From Savagea serpentis (GTDB taxonomy: Bacteria; Bacillota; Bacilli; Bacillales_A; Planococcaceae), in contig NZ_JADKPV010000001.1 in assembly GCF_015351395.1 (NCBI RefSeq), positions 1,054,001-1,118,000 on the forward strand: DNA of 64,000 nucleotides, read 5' to 3'. Every line of letters begins with the position of its first letter. Within the stretch, counting starts at the first letter, position 1. The notes beneath the pieces are model-generated. The model did not search any database, had not been told where the DNA came from, and saw nothing but the letters and a program-made list of their open reading frames with translations. Shown here piece after piece: positions 26,784-38,409 of the stretch. The position numbers were made by a program, and so were the translations under genes.

Positions 26784-29426
26784 TTACATTTCTTTTAATT
26801 CTGCGATTTGACGGCGTACAGCTTCTAATTTCGCTTGGTAGTCGACTTGTTTTTGACGTTCTTCTTCTACGACTGCTTCTGGTGCTTTCGAAACGAAACG
26901 TTCGTTAGATAATTTGCCTTCGACTCGTTTCACTTCTCCAATCCATTTTTTCTCTTCTTTCGCAAGTCGTTCTAATTCTTCTTCGATATTAATTAAGCCT
27001 TCAAGTGGAAGGAAAATTTCCGCTCCTGTTACGACAGCGCTCATCGCTTTGCCTGGTGCTTGTACACCGACACCGACTGTTAACTCAGAAGGATTACAGA
27101 ATTTTTCGATATACGCTTTATTTTCTTGTAACGTTTGCGCAACCGCTTCTGTTTTCGCTGCAATATACATCGGAATTTCTTTACTCATCGGCGTGTTCAC
27201 TTCTGCACGAATATTACGAACTGCATGAATGATATCCGTAAGCAATTGCATTTCTTTCGCACGCTCTCGGTTCATTAAATCTTCATTCACTGTCGGCCAT
27301 GCTGCTACAGTAATCGACTCACCTTCATGAGGTAAGTTTTGCCAAATTTCTTCTGTAATGAATGGCATTAATGGATGTAATAGACGAAGCGTTTGGTCAA
27401 AGACGTATGCGAGTACCGAACGTGTCATACGTTTCGCTTCTTCATCTTCTCCGTACAATGGTAGTTTTGCCATTTCGATATACCAATCACATAAGTCATC
27501 CCAAATGAAGTTATACAACGCGCGACCGACTTCACCAAACTCATATTTGTCCGATAAATTCGTCACTGTTTCAATCGTTTCATTAAGGCGTGTTAAAATC
27601 CAATCGTCCGCGACAGAACGTTTGCCGTCTAAATTAATTTCTTCATACGTTAAACCGTCCATATTCATGAGCGCAAAACGAGATGCGTTCCAAATTTTGT
27701 TTGCGAAGTTCCAAATCGATTCGACTTTTTCTGTTGAGTAACGCAAGTCTTGTCCTGGTGAAGAACCTGTCGCTAAGAAATAGCGCAATGCGTCCGCTCC
27801 GTACTGTTCAATCACATCCATCGGATCGACTCCGTTACCGAGTGATTTACTCATCTTTTGGCCATCTTCAGCACGAACGAGTCCGTGAATGAGCACATCT
27901 TTAAATGGACGTTCTCCTGTAAATTCAAGCCCTTGGAAAATCATACGTGATACCCAGAAGAAAATAATGTCGTAACCTGTTACGAGCGTGTCGTTCGGGT
28001 AGTAACGTTTGAACATATCGCTCTCCGTATTCGGCCAATCCATTGTCGAGAACGGCCAAAGTGCGCTTGAAAACCACGTGTCGAGTACGTCTTCATCTTG
28101 CGTCCAGTTTTCAACATCTTCCGGCGCTTCCATCCCAACGTACACTTCGCCTGTTTCTTTATGATACCACGCTGGAATGCGGTGTCCCCACCATAATTGA
28201 CGTGAAATACACCAATCATGAATGTTTTCCATCCAGTTTAAATATGTCTTTTCAAAGCGTTCTGGAACGAAATTCACTTTATCTTCCGATTGTTGCACGC
28301 GAATCGACTCTTCTGCGAGTGGTTGCATTTTAACGAACCATTGTGTTGAAAGATAAGGCTCTACAACAGCTCCACTACGCTCAGAGTGACCGACTGAATG
28401 CAAGTGATCTTCGATTTCGAATAAAACGTCCATCTCTTGAAGGTCTTTCACAATTTGTTTACGACATTCGAAACGGTCCATTCCTTCATATTTCCCTGCA
28501 TTTGCGTTCATCGTACCGTCTTCATTCATAACGAGTACACGTGGTAAGTCGTGACGATTTCCGATTTCAAAGTCATTCGGGTCATGCGCTGGTGTAATTT
28601 TTACTGCACCGCTTCCGAATTCCATATCGACGTAATCGTCCGCGACGATTGGAATTTCGCGTCCTATAATCGGAAGTTTCACCATTTTGCCAATCAAATG
28701 TTTGTAACGCTCATCTTCTGGATGTACCGCAACTGCTGTATCGCCGAGCATTGTTTCAGGACGTGTCGTCGCAATTTCAATTGATCCTGAGCCGTCAACA
28801 AGTGGGTAACGCATATGATAAAATGCTCCGTTGACATCTTTATGAATAACTTCAATGTCGGATAATGCTGTTTTCGTTTGTGGGTCCCAGTTAATGATAT
28901 ATTCACCACGGTAAATTAATCCTTTTTCATACATGTTCACGAAGACGTGACGCACCGCTTCTGACAATCCTTCGTCTAATGTAAAGCGTTCTTTTGAGTA
29001 GTCTAGCGCGAGCCCTAATTTTGCCCATTGGTCGCGAATGTGGCCCGCATATTCTTCTTTCCATTCCCACGTCTTCTCTAAAAATTTCTCGCGTCCAAGA
29101 TCGTAACGCGAAACCCCTTGTTCACGCAATTGCCCTTCAACACGTGCTTGAGTGGCAATTCCTGCGTGGTCCATCCCTGGAAGCCAAAGCGCATCGTATC
29201 CTTGCATGCGTTTCATACGAATTAAAATATCTTGCAATGTCGTATCCCAAGCGTGCCCTAAGTGTAATTTTCCTGTTACGTTCGGTGGGGGAATGACGAT
29301 CGAGTACGGTTCCTTATCACTCGTTGGATCTGCTTCAAAAAACTTTCCTTCTAACCACCAGTCATAACGGCCTTGTTCGACCGACTGGGGGTCATATTTT
29401 GTCGGCATTTCAATTTCTTTTACCAT
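26784..29426 (-). CDS. valS: Valyl-tRNA synthetase ValS
   Basis: ValS (880 residues, the same length as in B. subtilis) charges tRNA-Val. The class I HIGH motif is [14 protein letters not shown] near residues 46-59 and the KMSKS loop is [10 protein letters not shown] near residue 525. The editing domain segment [17 protein letters not shown] is intact, and a C-terminal coiled coil rich in Glu and Lys covers about the last 65 residues. The ATG at 29426 follows GAGGAGG; the frame continues upstream into the leader without a ribosome site. Expression is controlled by the T-box leader upstream. Confidence 0.97.
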   Translation of the reverse strand: MVKEIEMPTKYDPQSVEQGRYDWWLEGKFFEADPTSDKEPYSIVIPPPNVTGKLHLGHAWDTTLQDILIRMKRMQGYDALWLPGMDHAGIATQARVEGQLREQGVSRYDLGREKFLEKTWEWKEEYAGHIRDQWAKLGLALDYSKERFTLDEGLSEAVRHVFVNMYEKGLIYRGEYIINWDPQTKTALSDIEVIHKDVNGAFYHMRYPLVDGSGSIEIATTRPETMLGDTAVAVHPEDERYKHLIGKMVKLPIIGREIPIVADDYVDMEFGSGAVKITPAHDPNDFEIGNRHDLPRVLVMNEDGTMNANAGKYEGMDRFECRKQIVKDLQEMDVLFEIEDHLHSVGHSERSGAVVEPYLSTQWFVKMQPLAEESIRVQQSEDKVNFVPERFEKTYLNWMENIHDWCISRQLWWGHRIPAWYHKETGEVYVGMEAPEDVENWTQDEDVLDTWFSSALWPFSTMDWPNTESDMFKRYYPNDTLVTGYDIIFFWVSRMIFQGLEFTGERPFKDVLIHGLVRAEDGQKMSKSLGNGVDPMDVIEQYGADALRYFLATGSSPGQDLRYSTEKVESIWNFANKIWNASRFALMNMDGLTYEEINLDGKRSVADDWILTRLNETIETVTNLSDKYEFGEVGRALYNFIWDDLCDWYIEMAKLPLYGEDEEAKRMTRSVLAYVFDQTLRLLHPLMPFITEEIWQNLPHEGESITVAAWPTVNEDLMNRERAKEMQLLTDIIHAVRNIRAEVNTPMSKEIPMYIAAKTEAVAQTLQENKAYIEKFCNPSELTVGVGVQAPGKAMSAVVTGAEIFLPLEGLINIEEELERLAKEEKKWIGEVKRVEGKLSNERFVSKAPEAVVEEERQKQVDYQAKLEAVRRQIAELKEM

Positions 29427-29446
29427 TTCTTTTCCTCCTCTGGAAC

Positions 29447-29690
29447 AAAAAAACCCCTTCGTCACAAAAGGACGAAGGAGTTCGCGGTTCCACCTTTAAT
29501 TCTGAACGCATTGCTACATTCAGCTCTCAACATGTAACGGCATGTGTGACCGGCATTTACTACTTCATTTCATAAATGCTGCTCCGAGGCGACATTCGCG
29601 GTTCATCGTTAGGAATTTTCACCGAGCATTCCCTCTCTAAAAACGACTGACTCACTACTCTTCCTCATCTACGCATCATTGCTCATATTC
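29447..29690 (-). promoter_or_regulatory. T-box riboswitch leader of valS (valine specifier)
   Basis: The leader holds the T-box sequence AGGTGGAACCGCGAA (29495-29481), a terminator stem CCTTCGTC/GACGAAGG (29478-29456) followed by seven T, and further upstream the Stem I region with GAATGTCGCCTCGGAGC. The codon GTC at 29593-29591 lies where the specifier is expected and codes for valine. Uncharged tRNA-Val should favour the antiterminator and permit valS transcription. Confidence 0.92.
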
Positions 29691-29722
29691 TTCTCATATT
29701 GTAACGGATATCGTTCATTTTA

Positions 29723-30175
29723 TCAAGCGTGCAAACGTTTCAAAGCATTGGCGACTCGGTCCGTTAACACTTGTGTCGCTTTCGGCAAAATCGGTTTTAA
29801 TACCGGATTTAAAACAGCAGATGCCAGTCCTTCCGCTTTCACATCTAAATGACCTGTCATTTTTGTATGTGTAGCATCGAGCGGTTCAGCGATAAAATAA
29901 CCTGTTCCTGAAAACTTATCTGACAAACCTGTTAATTGAAACGTCACTTTTTCCGGTTCATTCCACTCTAAAATATCGATTTGCACTTCGACTGTTTTTT
30001 TAATGACGCTCACATTTCCTTGAAACGTCCACGTTGAACGTGTATCGCTCATCATCTCATGCCCACTATATCCTGGGACGAGTTTCGCCCATTTTTCCAT
30101 ATTGCTGACGAAGTCCCATACTTTTTGTTGTGAAACGGGTACGTCTACTGAATGTGTTCCTGTTGCCATTGTCAT
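29723..30175 (-). CDS. CoxG/SRPBCC-family ligand-binding protein
   Basis: The 150-residue protein has the START/SRPBCC layout: a first strand (ATGTHSVDVPVSQQKVWDFV), the WDFVSNMEKWAKLVPGY helix typical of CoxG-like proteins, and a long C-terminal helix with LNPVLKPILPKATQ. CoxG in CO-oxidisers helps activate CO dehydrogenase, but no such enzyme is near, so a general lipid or ligand-binding role is more likely. The ATG at 30175 is the best start, behind a weak GGAAG. It sits where Bacillus carries ysxE-spoVID, between hemL and valS. Confidence 0.75.
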   Translation of the reverse strand: MTMATGTHSVDVPVSQQKVWDFVSNMEKWAKLVPGYSGHEMMSDTRSTWTFQGNVSVIKKTVEVQIDILEWNEPEKVTFQLTGLSDKFSGTGYFIAEPLDATHTKMTGHLDVKAEGLASAVLNPVLKPILPKATQVLTDRVANALKRLHA

Positions 30176-30236
30176 CACTGCTTTCTTCCATAGTTTCGTT
30201 CTTTATTATACGGACGGAACGAATGTTTGTACAGAA

Positions 30237-30271
30237 CAAAAAACGTTCACCTTCTCAGATGAACGTTTTTT
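30237..30271 (-). terminator. Terminator of the haem operon
   Basis: AAAAAACGTTCA and TGAACGTTTTTT form a stem directly after the hemL stop, with a T run on the minus strand. Confidence 0.85.
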
Positions 30272-30275
30272 GTAT

Positions 30276-31568
30276 TTATTTTGCTAGTTTCGCGAATACT
30301 GTATGGAATGCTTGAATTGTTTCGTCTACGAGCTCAGGTGTGTGAGCTGTTGATAAAAACATTCCTTCAAATTGTGACGGTGGTAAATATACCCCTTCTT
30401 CCGCCATGAGACGGTAGTAGTCTGCGAACAATTGTAAATCCGATGTTTTCGCTTTGTCATAATTCGTTACGTCTTCATTTGTAAAGAAGTAGCCGATCAT
30501 TGACCCTGCACGGTTCACCGTATGTGGGATATTGTATTTCGTAGCGGCTTCACGGAATCCTGCTTCTAATTGGTCTCCGAGTTTTGTGAAGTAATCATAT
30601 GTTTCAGGTGTTAATTGTTTTAATGTTTCAATTCCAGCACGCATCGCGAGTGGGTTTCCGGATAATGTTCCTGCTTGATACACATCCCCTGCTGGTGCGA
30701 TGCGTTCCATAATGTCACGACGTCCACCGAATGCGCCGACGGGTAAGCCGCCTCCGATCACCTTTCCGAGACATGTTAAGTCTGGTGTCACACCGAAATA
30801 TCCTTGCGCACAGTCGTAAGCGACACGGAATCCTGTCATCACTTCGTCAAAGATTAAAAGTGCGCCGTATTGTTTCGTCACATCACGCAACCCTTGTAAA
30901 AATCCTTCTTGCGGTGGCACGACTCCCATATTTCCAGCAACCGGTTCAACGATAATTGCTGCGATGTCGTCTCCGTGTTTTTCAAACACTTCACGTACTG
31001 TATCTAAGTCGTTGTACGCACACGTTACTGTGTTTTTTGCGATGGACTCTGGAACACCTGGGCTATCAGGTAAACCGAGTGTAGCGACACCAGAGCCTGC
31101 TTTAATGAGCAATGAGTCTCCATGTCCGTGGTAACATCCTTCAAATTTTAAAATGATGTTGCGCCCTGTATAGCCACGCGCTAAACGAAGAGCACTCATC
31201 GTCGCTTCCGTACCGCTTGACGTCATGCGAATCATTTCGATTGATGGTACGCGTTCGATGACGAGTTTCGCTAATTCGTTTTCCGTTTCTGTTGAGGCAC
31301 CGAAGCTTGAACCTTTCATCGCTTGTTCTTGAATCCCTTTTACGACTTGTTCATTCGTATGACCGACGATTAAAGGTCCCCATGATAATACATAATCGAT
31401 GTACTCATTTCCGTCGATGTCTGTCATTTTAGCACCATGTCCACGCTCGATGAAAATCGGGTCCATGTTTACAGATCCGAATGCACGAACGGGTGAGTTT
31501 ACGCCACCTGGCATTAAGTCTACTGCTTCAGCAAACGCTGCTTTTGATTTCGTATAATTTTTCGTCAA
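30276..31568 (-). CDS. hemL: Glutamate-1-semialdehyde 2,1-aminomutase HemL
   Basis: HemL (430 residues) turns glutamate-1-semialdehyde into 5-aminolevulinate, the first dedicated haem precursor, using PLP. Signatures: [14 protein letters not shown] at residues 18-31, [31 protein letters not shown] and the PLP lysine in [17 protein letters not shown] near 265. It starts with TTG at 31568 behind GGAGGAAAA, right after the hemDB stop. It is the last gene of hemA-hemX-hemC-hemDB-hemL and a terminator follows. Confidence 0.95.
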   Translation of the reverse strand: MTKNYTKSKAAFAEAVDLMPGGVNSPVRAFGSVNMDPIFIERGHGAKMTDIDGNEYIDYVLSWGPLIVGHTNEQVVKGIQEQAMKGSSFGASTETENELAKLVIERVPSIEMIRMTSSGTEATMSALRLARGYTGRNIILKFEGCYHGHGDSLLIKAGSGVATLGLPDSPGVPESIAKNTVTCAYNDLDTVREVFEKHGDDIAAIIVEPVAGNMGVVPPQEGFLQGLRDVTKQYGALLIFDEVMTGFRVAYDCAQGYFGVTPDLTCLGKVIGGGLPVGAFGGRRDIMERIAPAGDVYQAGTLSGNPLAMRAGIETLKQLTPETYDYFTKLGDQLEAGFREAATKYNIPHTVNRAGSMIGYFFTNEDVTNYDKAKTSDLQLFADYYRLMAEEGVYLPPSQFEGMFLSTAHTPELVDETIQAFHTVFAKLAK

Positions 31569-33308
31569 TTAATTTTCCTCCAACCAGCATGCTGCGTCGA
31601 TTGCGTGGTACGTCATAATTAAATCTGCTCCTGCACGCTTCATGCTTAATAATGTTTCTAATACGATTGCTTTTTCGTCAATCCATCCTTGTGCTGCCGC
31701 TGCTTTTACCATGGAATACTCTCCGCTCACATTGTAAGCGACGACCGGTAAATTCGTCATATCTTTCACTTCACGCATTACGTCTAAATAGCTGAGCGCT
31801 GGTTTCACGATTAAAAAGTCCGCTCCTTCGTCGATATCACTTTCCGCTTCACGCAATGCTTCACGGCGATTTGCAGGGTCCATTTGGTACGTTTTACGGT
31901 CGCCAAACTGCGGTGCAGAATCAGCTGCGTCTCGGAACGGTCCGTAATACGCACTCGCATATTTCACTGCATAACTCATAATCGGCACATTGACAAACCC
32001 TGCTTCATCGAGCGCTTCACGAATGACGGCGACGAATCCGTCCATCATATTGCTCGGCGCAATAATATCTGCACCGGCACGCGCTTGACTCACCGCTGTT
32101 TTCGCAAGCAATTCAAGCGACTTGTCATTGTCGACATAGTCGCCTTCTACGACGCCACAATGCCCGTGGTCCGTATATTGACATAAGCACGTATCCGCTA
32201 AGACGACGAGGTCGGGATACAATCGTTTCGTCAATTTCGTCGCACGTTGTACGATTCCTTCGTCATTATAAGCTTCTGTCCCACATGCGTCTTTTTCACT
32301 CGGAACACCGAATAAAATGATCGATGGGACTCCTGCTTCCACGACACGTGTTAATTCCGCTTCATATTGGTCTAATGAAAATTGATAAATGCCTGGCATT
32401 GACGGAATTTCATTTTTAATATTTTCTCCTTCAATGACGAAAATCGGATAAATAAAATCATTTTTGCTCAATGTTGTTTCACGTACCATCGCACGTAAAT
32501 TTGCTGTCGTACGAAGACGACGGTTGCGTTTGAATGTTGGAGTCATTCTTTCTCTTCCTTTCGTTTTCACGATTTCTTTGACGAGTTCTATTAAAGTATA
32601 GACACGAGGGACGATTGGGTTCAAGACTTGCTCTTTTGCCAAGGCACGCTCTGTCACATGTCCGATTGCAGCAGGCTCAATCTTTTCCCAACCGACTTGT
32701 GGCGCGATATGTTCAGCAAAAATATGTACGGCTGACGGACTCGCGAACGAAACGATCGGACGATTCGTTTTTTGCAAACATTGTACTAAATCATCGAATA
32801 CGGCTTCATTCGAAACGGTTTCGTACACGGTCCACTCTGTAATACGAAACGGTAAACCTTCTCGCAATACCGAGCTCGCTAAATTTCCGCGTAAAAAGAC
32901 GACATGTACTTGTTCTTCTTTTTCTGGCGCAAACTGTTTCACGAACACATCCGCACTAAAGACTGTTGGAATGAAGGATACTTCAAAACCTAAACGTTCT
33001 AAAGCGGCTGCTGTTTTCGTCCCTACCGCTGCAATGCGCCCTTTAAACTGCTTGGCTTCATACTGATAACGCTCCATTTTTTCAGCGAATGATTGAACGG
33101 AAGATTGACTCGTAAAGATGAGCCATGTTGCGGTTTCGCAACTTTTCATCTGTTCGATATCATCGGGCCGATGGATCGGTTGAACACGAATAAGGGGAAA
33201 AGAATACACTTCTCCCCCATGCTGTCGGACGAGCTCTGGGGCTTCATTCGATTTTGGTGTGCCGGTAAAAATCACCGTCTGTCCACGCAATTTATTCGTT
33301 GTTTTCAT
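31569..33308 (-). CDS. hemDB: HemD-HemB fusion: uroporphyrinogen-III synthase joined to porphobilinogen synthase
   Basis: One 579-residue frame contains HemD (about residues 1-250; [38 protein letters not shown]) and then complete HemB (residues 255-579). HemB has the zinc-type cysteines [15 protein letters not shown], the active-site lysines in [12 protein letters not shown] and [11 protein letters not shown], and is 325 residues, the normal length. HemB makes porphobilinogen from two 5-aminolevulinates; HemD closes the tetrapyrrole ring two steps later. No stop codon separates them, but an AAAGGAAGAG ribosome site lies just before the HemB ATG at 32546, so free HemB could also be made. The HemD start at 33308 overlaps hemC. 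I see no sign of a shifted frame. Confidence 0.93.
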   Translation of the reverse strand: MKTTNKLRGQTVIFTGTPKSNEAPELVRQHGGEVYSFPLIRVQPIHRPDDIEQMKSCETATWLIFTSQSSVQSFAEKMERYQYEAKQFKGRIAAVGTKTAAALERLGFEVSFIPTVFSADVFVKQFAPEKEEQVHVVFLRGNLASSVLREGLPFRITEWTVYETVSNEAVFDDLVQCLQKTNRPIVSFASPSAVHIFAEHIAPQVGWEKIEPAAIGHVTERALAKEQVLNPIVPRVYTLIELVKEIVKTKGRERMTPTFKRNRRLRTTANLRAMVRETTLSKNDFIYPIFVIEGENIKNEIPSMPGIYQFSLDQYEAELTRVVEAGVPSIILFGVPSEKDACGTEAYNDEGIVQRATKLTKRLYPDLVVLADTCLCQYTDHGHCGVVEGDYVDNDKSLELLAKTAVSQARAGADIIAPSNMMDGFVAVIREALDEAGFVNVPIMSYAVKYASAYYGPFRDAADSAPQFGDRKTYQMDPANRREALREAESDIDEGADFLIVKPALSYLDVMREVKDMTNLPVVAYNVSGEYSMVKAAAAQGWIDEKAIVLETLLSMKRAGADLIMTYHAIDAACWLEEN

Positions 33309-34230
33309 TGAATTCCGCCATCACTTTCTCAATGACTTTTGTCGCTCCTTCTGAACGTAATTGCTTCGCAACCGCTTCACCAAGTGCGACTGTATCTGTA
33401 TTCGAATCTGTAAATTTGAACACTTGTGCAGCATCTGGACTTGCTACATACCCTGTCATCGTGACTCCCTCTTCTGTCGCTTCTGCAAATGCAGCAATCG
33501 GCACTTGACACGAACCGTCCATCGCTGCTAAAAATGTACGTTCCGCATCGACTTCTTTCCACGTCTTTTCATCTGATACTTTCGCAAGCTCAGCGAGTAA
33601 TTCTTCATCATCCGCACGACATTCAATCGCAAGCGCACCTTGACCGACCGCTGGAATATAGTTTTCTACTGGTAAATATTCCGTCACGATATCTTCCGGC
33701 CATCCCATACGCTTCATTCCTGCTGCAGCTAAAATGATCGCATCGTACTCACCGTCGCGCAATTTGCGTAAGCGCGTATCAATATTTCCGCGAATCCATT
33801 TAATTTCAAGATCTGGGCGCATGAGCAATAATTGTGAACTACGGCGTAAGCTCGACGTACCGACAATAGCTCCTTTCGGTAAGTCTGCAAATTTAACGTG
33901 ATCATTTGCGATATATGCGTCACGTGGATCTTCGCGCTTCGGAATACATCCGATTGTCAATCCATCTGGTAACACTGCCGGCATATCTTTCATACTATGT
34001 ACCGCAAAGTCAATTTCTTTGTCGAAAAGAGCTTGTTGAATTTCTTTTACGAATAAACCTTTTCCACCGACTTTCGAAAGTTGAACGTTTAAAATTTGGT
34101 CACCTTTCGTAACGATTTCTTTCACTTCAAATTCAAAGGGAGCCCCTGCTGCCTTCATTTGATCGATGAACCAATTCGTTTGTGTTAATGCTAAGTTACT
34201 GCGGCGTGAGCCTACGATAATTTTTCTCAT
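33292..34230 (-). CDS. hemC: Hydroxymethylbilane synthase (porphobilinogen deaminase) HemC
   Basis: HemC (312 residues) polymerises four porphobilinogens to hydroxymethylbilane. Typical segments are [14 protein letters not shown] at the N-terminus, VHSMKDMPA near residue 80, [12 protein letters not shown] near 128, and the dipyrromethane cofactor cysteine in [13 protein letters not shown] near 241. The ATG is behind AGGAGG. Its last 17 bases overlap hemDB. Confidence 0.96.
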   Translation of the reverse strand: MRKIIVGSRRSNLALTQTNWFIDQMKAAGAPFEFEVKEIVTKGDQILNVQLSKVGGKGLFVKEIQQALFDKEIDFAVHSMKDMPAVLPDGLTIGCIPKREDPRDAYIANDHVKFADLPKGAIVGTSSLRRSSQLLLMRPDLEIKWIRGNIDTRLRKLRDGEYDAIILAAAGMKRMGWPEDIVTEYLPVENYIPAVGQGALAIECRADDEELLAELAKVSDEKTWKEVDAERTFLAAMDGSCQVPIAAFAEATEEGVTMTGYVASPDAAQVFKFTDSNTDTVALGEAVAKQLRSEGATKVIEKVMAEFNENNE

Positions 34231-34248
34231 AATGAGCCTCCTGTATAG

Positions 34249-35079
34249 TTACAACCAATAATGGAAATGCGATAAACGACTCGCTAAAAAGAAATTGATA
34301 ATGACGAGTAAAAAAGCGAATACATTCGCCCAAGCGTAATCATTGGCACGCAATTTATCGATTTTATGCAAATATAAAATAACACCGTATACCATTAATA
34401 AAAAGAATGAACTAATAATTTTAAAATCTAAAATCGACCAATCATTCAACATAATATTTGCCCATTGCACTCCTAGTGTCAAACTGACAAATAGTAAAGG
34501 TATTCCAACATATGTCGTAATTTTCATCCCCATCATTGTCTGATGCAAAGAAGGATAACGATCAAATTGCTTAGACCATTTCTTTTGCTTTAATAAACTG
34601 TATAACAATAAATAAAGAACAGCGAAAATGAGACCAATTGCAAAAGCGACATACGCTAAAATGGCAAATGTAATATGGATGATTAATAATTCAGAGATGA
34701 GTGTCTCCCGAATCGTTGACTCCGCGATACGTGTCGGGCCAAATGTATGGATCGTCATAAAAATAAAGCCGATAATGTTAATGAAGAAAATGAAAAAACT
34801 ATATTTATGGGATGCATGTAATATGAGCGAAATCGAAATTAAAATCCAAGCGATTAAATAAACGCTATCGAATAATGAATAAATCGGAATTCGACTCGTC
34901 GCGAGCACTGCCCAAAATAGATTAATCGTCTGCAAAAAATAAACGATTGCTAGTAAAACGAAAGCGTACCGATGAGCGAGACGGTCACGCTTTAAATAGT
35001 CGATGAAATAAAAGACGAGGCTGACGGCGTATAAGACGACCATCAGCTCCTCTAACCGAACTAACGTCATTTCAGTCAT
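34249..35079 (-). CDS. hemX: HemX-like multispanning membrane protein (CcsA/cytochrome c assembly family)
   Basis: The 276-residue protein has about eight membrane helices and the HemX/CcsA-type layout, with TFAILAYVAFAIGLIFAVLYL in the middle and LHKIDKLRANDYAWAN near the end. In B. subtilis HemX lowers the steady-state level of HemA, and the family is related to haem-handling cytochrome c assembly proteins. It lies between hemA and hemC as in Bacillus. The ribosome site (AAGGGT) is weak. Confidence 0.85.
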   Translation of the reverse strand: MTEMTLVRLEELMVVLYAVSLVFYFIDYLKRDRLAHRYAFVLLAIVYFLQTINLFWAVLATSRIPIYSLFDSVYLIAWILISISLILHASHKYSFFIFFINIIGFIFMTIHTFGPTRIAESTIRETLISELLIIHITFAILAYVAFAIGLIFAVLYLLLYSLLKQKKWSKQFDRYPSLHQTMMGMKITTYVGIPLLFVSLTLGVQWANIMLNDWSILDFKIISSFFLLMVYGVILYLHKIDKLRANDYAWANVFAFLLVIINFFLASRLSHFHYWL

Positions 35080-35115
35080 GCGCGTTCAAACCCTTCTAAA
35101 CGTGCACTCCCCTCT

Positions 35116-36495
35116 TTACGACTGTTCTGGTGATAACTCCTCCATAGCCAGGCGTTGTCGGTTGCGTTCTGCACGTTTCTGTAATCGTTCTTTCGCTTGT
35201 TGAGCGAGAACTTCTTTTTCGCGGACAACCTCATCTGAAATGCCGAACACCTGCTCAAATAAGTCTAACTTCTCTTTCGCTTTGCGGTCCGTTGCAAGTT
35301 CTTTCACTTGTGAAATCGGATCTCGCAACAATTGATTGACGATTGATTTCGTATGCTTACTTAAGATTTTACGTTCACGATCTGTTAAATCTGGCATTTT
35401 GTTCTCGATACTTCTCATCGTATCTTGCTGAATAATTGCCGCTTTACGTCGCAATGCAGAGATGACAGGAACGACTCCTAATGTCGCCACCCATTCTTGG
35501 AACACTCCTACTTCATGAAGAACCATTTTTCCAATTTCGTCTGCTGCACGTTGACGCTCTGCTAAGTTCGCTTCTACAATACCATGTAAATCATCAATAT
35601 CATACAAAAACACATTTTGTAAATCGCCAATTTTCGGGTCTAAGTCACGTGGAACGGCGATATCAACGAGAAAAATGGGTTTCCCTTTACGTAAACGTTC
35701 AACAAACTGCATCAATTCAAAATCGATGACATAGTCTGTCGCTCCTGTCGAACTGATTAAAATATCCGCATCGAGCAAAGTACATTGTAATTCTGTTAAC
35801 GGCTTCGCTTCTCCTTCAAATTGGCTCGCGAGTTCTTCAGCTTTAGAAAATGTACGGTTTAAAACGGTAATTTTCCCGACACCGCTTCCCGCTAAATTTT
35901 TCGCCGCTAACTCTCCCATTTGCCCAGCACCTAAAATTGCAATATGTTTATGTTTTAATGAACCGAATATTTTCTTCGCTAATTCTACTGCTGCATATGA
36001 TACACTCACTGCATTTTCACCGATTGCTGTTTCTGCATGGGCGCGTTTCGCAAATGTGACAGCTTGTTTGAACATCTCATTAAACATCGTACCTGTCGTC
36101 CCAATATCTTGCGCTTGTAAAAAGCTGTCACGCACTTGTCCTAAAATTTGCGTCTCCCCTAAAATCATCGACTCAATGCCTGACGTCACACGCATCAAAT
36201 GCTCAACTGCTTTCTCATCTTCGCGAATGATTAAATGTTTCGACAGTTCATCGATTGGCAAGTTGAACCAATCTGCGATGAATCGTTTCACATAGTAGCG
36301 CCCTGTATGCAATTGATCGACAACTGCATAAATTTCTGTGCGGTTACACGTTGAAATAATGATATTTTCCAAAATACTTTTTTGCTGCTGTAATGTTTGC
36401 ATCGCTTCTGGTAATTCAGATTCTGCGAAAGCAAATTTCTCTCGTATTTCTACCGGCGCTGTCCGATAGTTCACACCGACTACGATTGTATGCAT
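35116..36495 (-). CDS. hemA: Glutamyl-tRNA reductase HemA
   Basis: HemA (459 residues) reduces glutamyl-tRNA-Glu to glutamate-1-semialdehyde with NADPH, the rate-setting step of the C5 haem pathway. The N-terminus [20 protein letters not shown], the catalytic cysteine in [11 protein letters not shown] near residue 50, the NADPH loop [15 protein letters not shown] near 190 and the C-terminal dimerisation helix ([20 protein letters not shown]) are all present. It is the first gene of the haem operon, behind an extended -10 promoter. Confidence 0.96.
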   Translation of the reverse strand: MHTIVVGVNYRTAPVEIREKFAFAESELPEAMQTLQQQKSILENIIISTCNRTEIYAVVDQLHTGRYYVKRFIADWFNLPIDELSKHLIIREDEKAVEHLMRVTSGIESMILGETQILGQVRDSFLQAQDIGTTGTMFNEMFKQAVTFAKRAHAETAIGENAVSVSYAAVELAKKIFGSLKHKHIAILGAGQMGELAAKNLAGSGVGKITVLNRTFSKAEELASQFEGEAKPLTELQCTLLDADILISSTGATDYVIDFELMQFVERLRKGKPIFLVDIAVPRDLDPKIGDLQNVFLYDIDDLHGIVEANLAERQRAADEIGKMVLHEVGVFQEWVATLGVVPVISALRRKAAIIQQDTMRSIENKMPDLTDRERKILSKHTKSIVNQLLRDPISQVKELATDRKAKEKLDLFEQVFGISDEVVREKEVLAQQAKERLQKRAERNRQRLAMEELSPEQS

Positions 36496-36564
36496 CGGGT
36501 GTTCACACCTCTCACATTCATTTTTTATATGATTTACGTAACATTCAGTTCATATTCAATTGTT

Positions 36565-36573
36565 AGTATAACA
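36565..36573 (-). promoter_or_regulatory. Candidate extended -10 promoter of the haem operon
   Basis: On the minus strand TGTTATACT gives TG-N-TATACT about 70 bases before hemA. No good -35 is seen. A PerR or Fur-type operator is not evident. Confidence 0.35.
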
Positions 36574-36713
36574 TATTTTATATGCTCATCGCCGTCGGTC
36601 CGCTCGTTTTTTTGAAGTATGCCCTCTATTTTGTTGAATAATTCGTCACATTTCTTTCATGAACCTTTCATAAAAGATATGTGATGAATGATGAATTATT
36701 TGCTTTGTTTTAT

Positions 36714-36749
36714 AAAAAAAGTGTTATCCCTCATGGAAGGACAACACTT
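36714..36749 (-). terminator. Terminator after the SDR reductase gene
   Basis: GTGTTATCC and GGACAACAC pair around a short loop, followed on the minus strand by seven T residues; it stands just after the stop at 36754. Confidence 0.8.
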
Positions 36750-36753
36750 TTTA

Positions 36754-37803
36754 TTATTTTGTTTTGAAATAAGCTCGAATAATCATTTCCAACGTTTCAT
36801 CATCCAACTGTAAGTGACGAACTGAAGTTCCTTGTAGTAGAGCTTGAGTATTGTCATCATCGAATTGGAAATCACGTGACAAATACGGGTCAAATACCGA
36901 AATTGTAGCATTCATACGCTCTTCTAACTCCGATAAGTCATGTCGTTCATTCGGACGAATAATATCGAGTTGTTCAAACGTCAAAGCATCACGAATCATT
37001 TTAAAAATATCAAAATTTGTCGCTGGATTCGGGTTCGTAATATTATACACTTTATTTGGCTCTGCTTTTTCAGCAGCAATCGCTAAAATATCGGCTACAT
37101 AGTTCACTGGTACTAAATTCGATGTCGCTTGCTCATTGCCTACAATGCGATATGTCGCATCAGGATTTCGCAGTGCTACCCGGCGCTTAAAGACGTCTAA
37201 CGCACGCATAAATCCGTACAATGTAAACTTCGAATCCGCTTCTCCTGTGCGAGAATCTCCGACGATAATCGCCGGGCGGAAAATAGAGACATCCATTTTA
37301 TCTGCATAATGAAATACGAGATGTTCAGATTTCACTTTACTTTCTTCATACGGATTGTGCGTTGGATGATCGAGTGGATACAATTGTTCTAATCCACGCT
37401 CTGCCTTCCCTACCGTATACGCTGTACTCACATAAATAAATCGTTTAGCGCCTAAAGCTACCGATGCGTCTAACACATATTGCGTACCATCGTAGTTGAT
37501 GGAGAAGATGAGATCACGTAAGTCTTCATCGAAGCGAACGAGCGCCGCCAAATGGTAAACGAGCGATACTTTTCCAATCAGCTGATTGAAAGCATCATCC
37601 GCCATACCGAAACGCGGAGCTGTCACATCTCCTTCTACGATATGCACACGTGATTGTTCACTCGGTGGAAATGATTGTACCAATTGCTCTGCCTTTTCGA
37701 CATCTCGCGCTAAAATATAAAGGTCTTCCTCTGTATCACGCAATAAATTTTTTAATAATTGACCGCCTAAGAAGCCTGTCGCTCCTGTTAAAAAAATTGA
37801 CAA
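36754..37803 (-). CDS. Extended SDR-family NAD(P)-dependent reductase/epimerase
   Basis: The 349-residue protein has the Rossmann motif FLTGATGFLGGQLL at residues 4-17, VSTAYTVGKAE, and the catalytic YEESK (Y-x3-K) near residue 152, followed by VKSEHLVFHYA. This resembles the NAD-binding_4 group (thioester or fatty-acyl reductase-like, Lys2 C-terminal type) more than sugar epimerases. The substrate cannot be read from sequence. It starts with TTG at 37803 behind AGGAGGAAC. It occupies the place of the hypothetical ysxD in Bacillus, between engB and hemA, with its own terminator. Confidence 0.8.
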   Translation of the reverse strand: MSIFLTGATGFLGGQLLKNLLRDTEEDLYILARDVEKAEQLVQSFPPSEQSRVHIVEGDVTAPRFGMADDAFNQLIGKVSLVYHLAALVRFDEDLRDLIFSINYDGTQYVLDASVALGAKRFIYVSTAYTVGKAERGLEQLYPLDHPTHNPYEESKVKSEHLVFHYADKMDVSIFRPAIIVGDSRTGEADSKFTLYGFMRALDVFKRRVALRNPDATYRIVGNEQATSNLVPVNYVADILAIAAEKAEPNKVYNITNPNPATNFDIFKMIRDALTFEQLDIIRPNERHDLSELEERMNATISVFDPYLSRDFQFDDDNTQALLQGTSVRHLQLDDETLEMIIRAYFKTK

Positions 37804-37824
37804 TGGTGTTCCTCCTAAAAACGA

Positions 37825-38406
37825 TTAACGATATTTTTCAATTGCTTTCCATGCTTCTTCTATGCCTACCTTCGTTTCTGAAGAGAAAACGATCAGTTCA
37901 TCTTCCGGACGCATATTCAACACTTTTTTAATTCGTTTACGATTCGTTGCAATTTGTCCACGTTTTAATTTGTCTGCTTTCGTCGCAATAACGATCGTCG
38001 GAATATTGTAATGCACTAAAAATTCATACATCATACAATCATCTTCTGATGGATCATGACGCAAGTCGACAATTAATAAGACCGCTTTTAATGGCTCTCG
38101 TCCTGTTAAGTATTGCTCGATCATTTGTCCCCATGCTTCGCGCTCTGTCTTCGATACTTTTGCATAACCGTATCCTGGAACGTCAACGAAATATAGTTGA
38201 TCTTCAATTTCATAAAAGTTTAATGTTTGTGTCTTTCCTGGTTTACTCGATGTTCGAGCGAGTGACTTCCGACCGATCATCCGGTTGATAAAAGATGATT
38301 TTCCTACATTCGAGCGTCCTGCTAAAGCAAATTCAGGATAGCCCGTCTCAGGATATTGTTCTGGTCGTACAGCACTCATAATCATTTCTACTTTATTTAC
38401 TTTCAT
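37825..38406 (-). CDS. engB: Ribosome biogenesis GTPase EngB (YsxC)
   Basis: EngB (193 residues) is an essential small GTPase for 50S subunit assembly. G1 is [14 protein letters not shown] near residues 27-40, G3 is [10 protein letters not shown] near 76, G4 is [12 protein letters not shown] near 141 and G5 is FSSETKVG near 170. The ATG follows GGAGG at the end of lonA, three bases after its stop, so the two are coupled as in Bacillus. Confidence 0.96.
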   Translation of the reverse strand: MKVNKVEMIMSAVRPEQYPETGYPEFALAGRSNVGKSSFINRMIGRKSLARTSSKPGKTQTLNFYEIEDQLYFVDVPGYGYAKVSKTEREAWGQMIEQYLTGREPLKAVLLIVDLRHDPSEDDCMMYEFLVHYNIPTIVIATKADKLKRGQIATNRKRIKKVLNMRPEDELIVFSSETKVGIEEAWKAIEKYR

Positions 38407-38409
38407 TTT

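Noticed and set aside
28043-29575. Several plus-strand open frames opposite valS and its leader
   Set aside because: All overlap ValS codons or the T-box; none has a ribosome site or family signature.
32520-32570. A frameshift or missed stop between HemD and HemB
   Set aside because: Both domains are full length in one frame and the linker (KTKGRER) is smooth, so an error is not needed; kept as a real fusion pending comparison.
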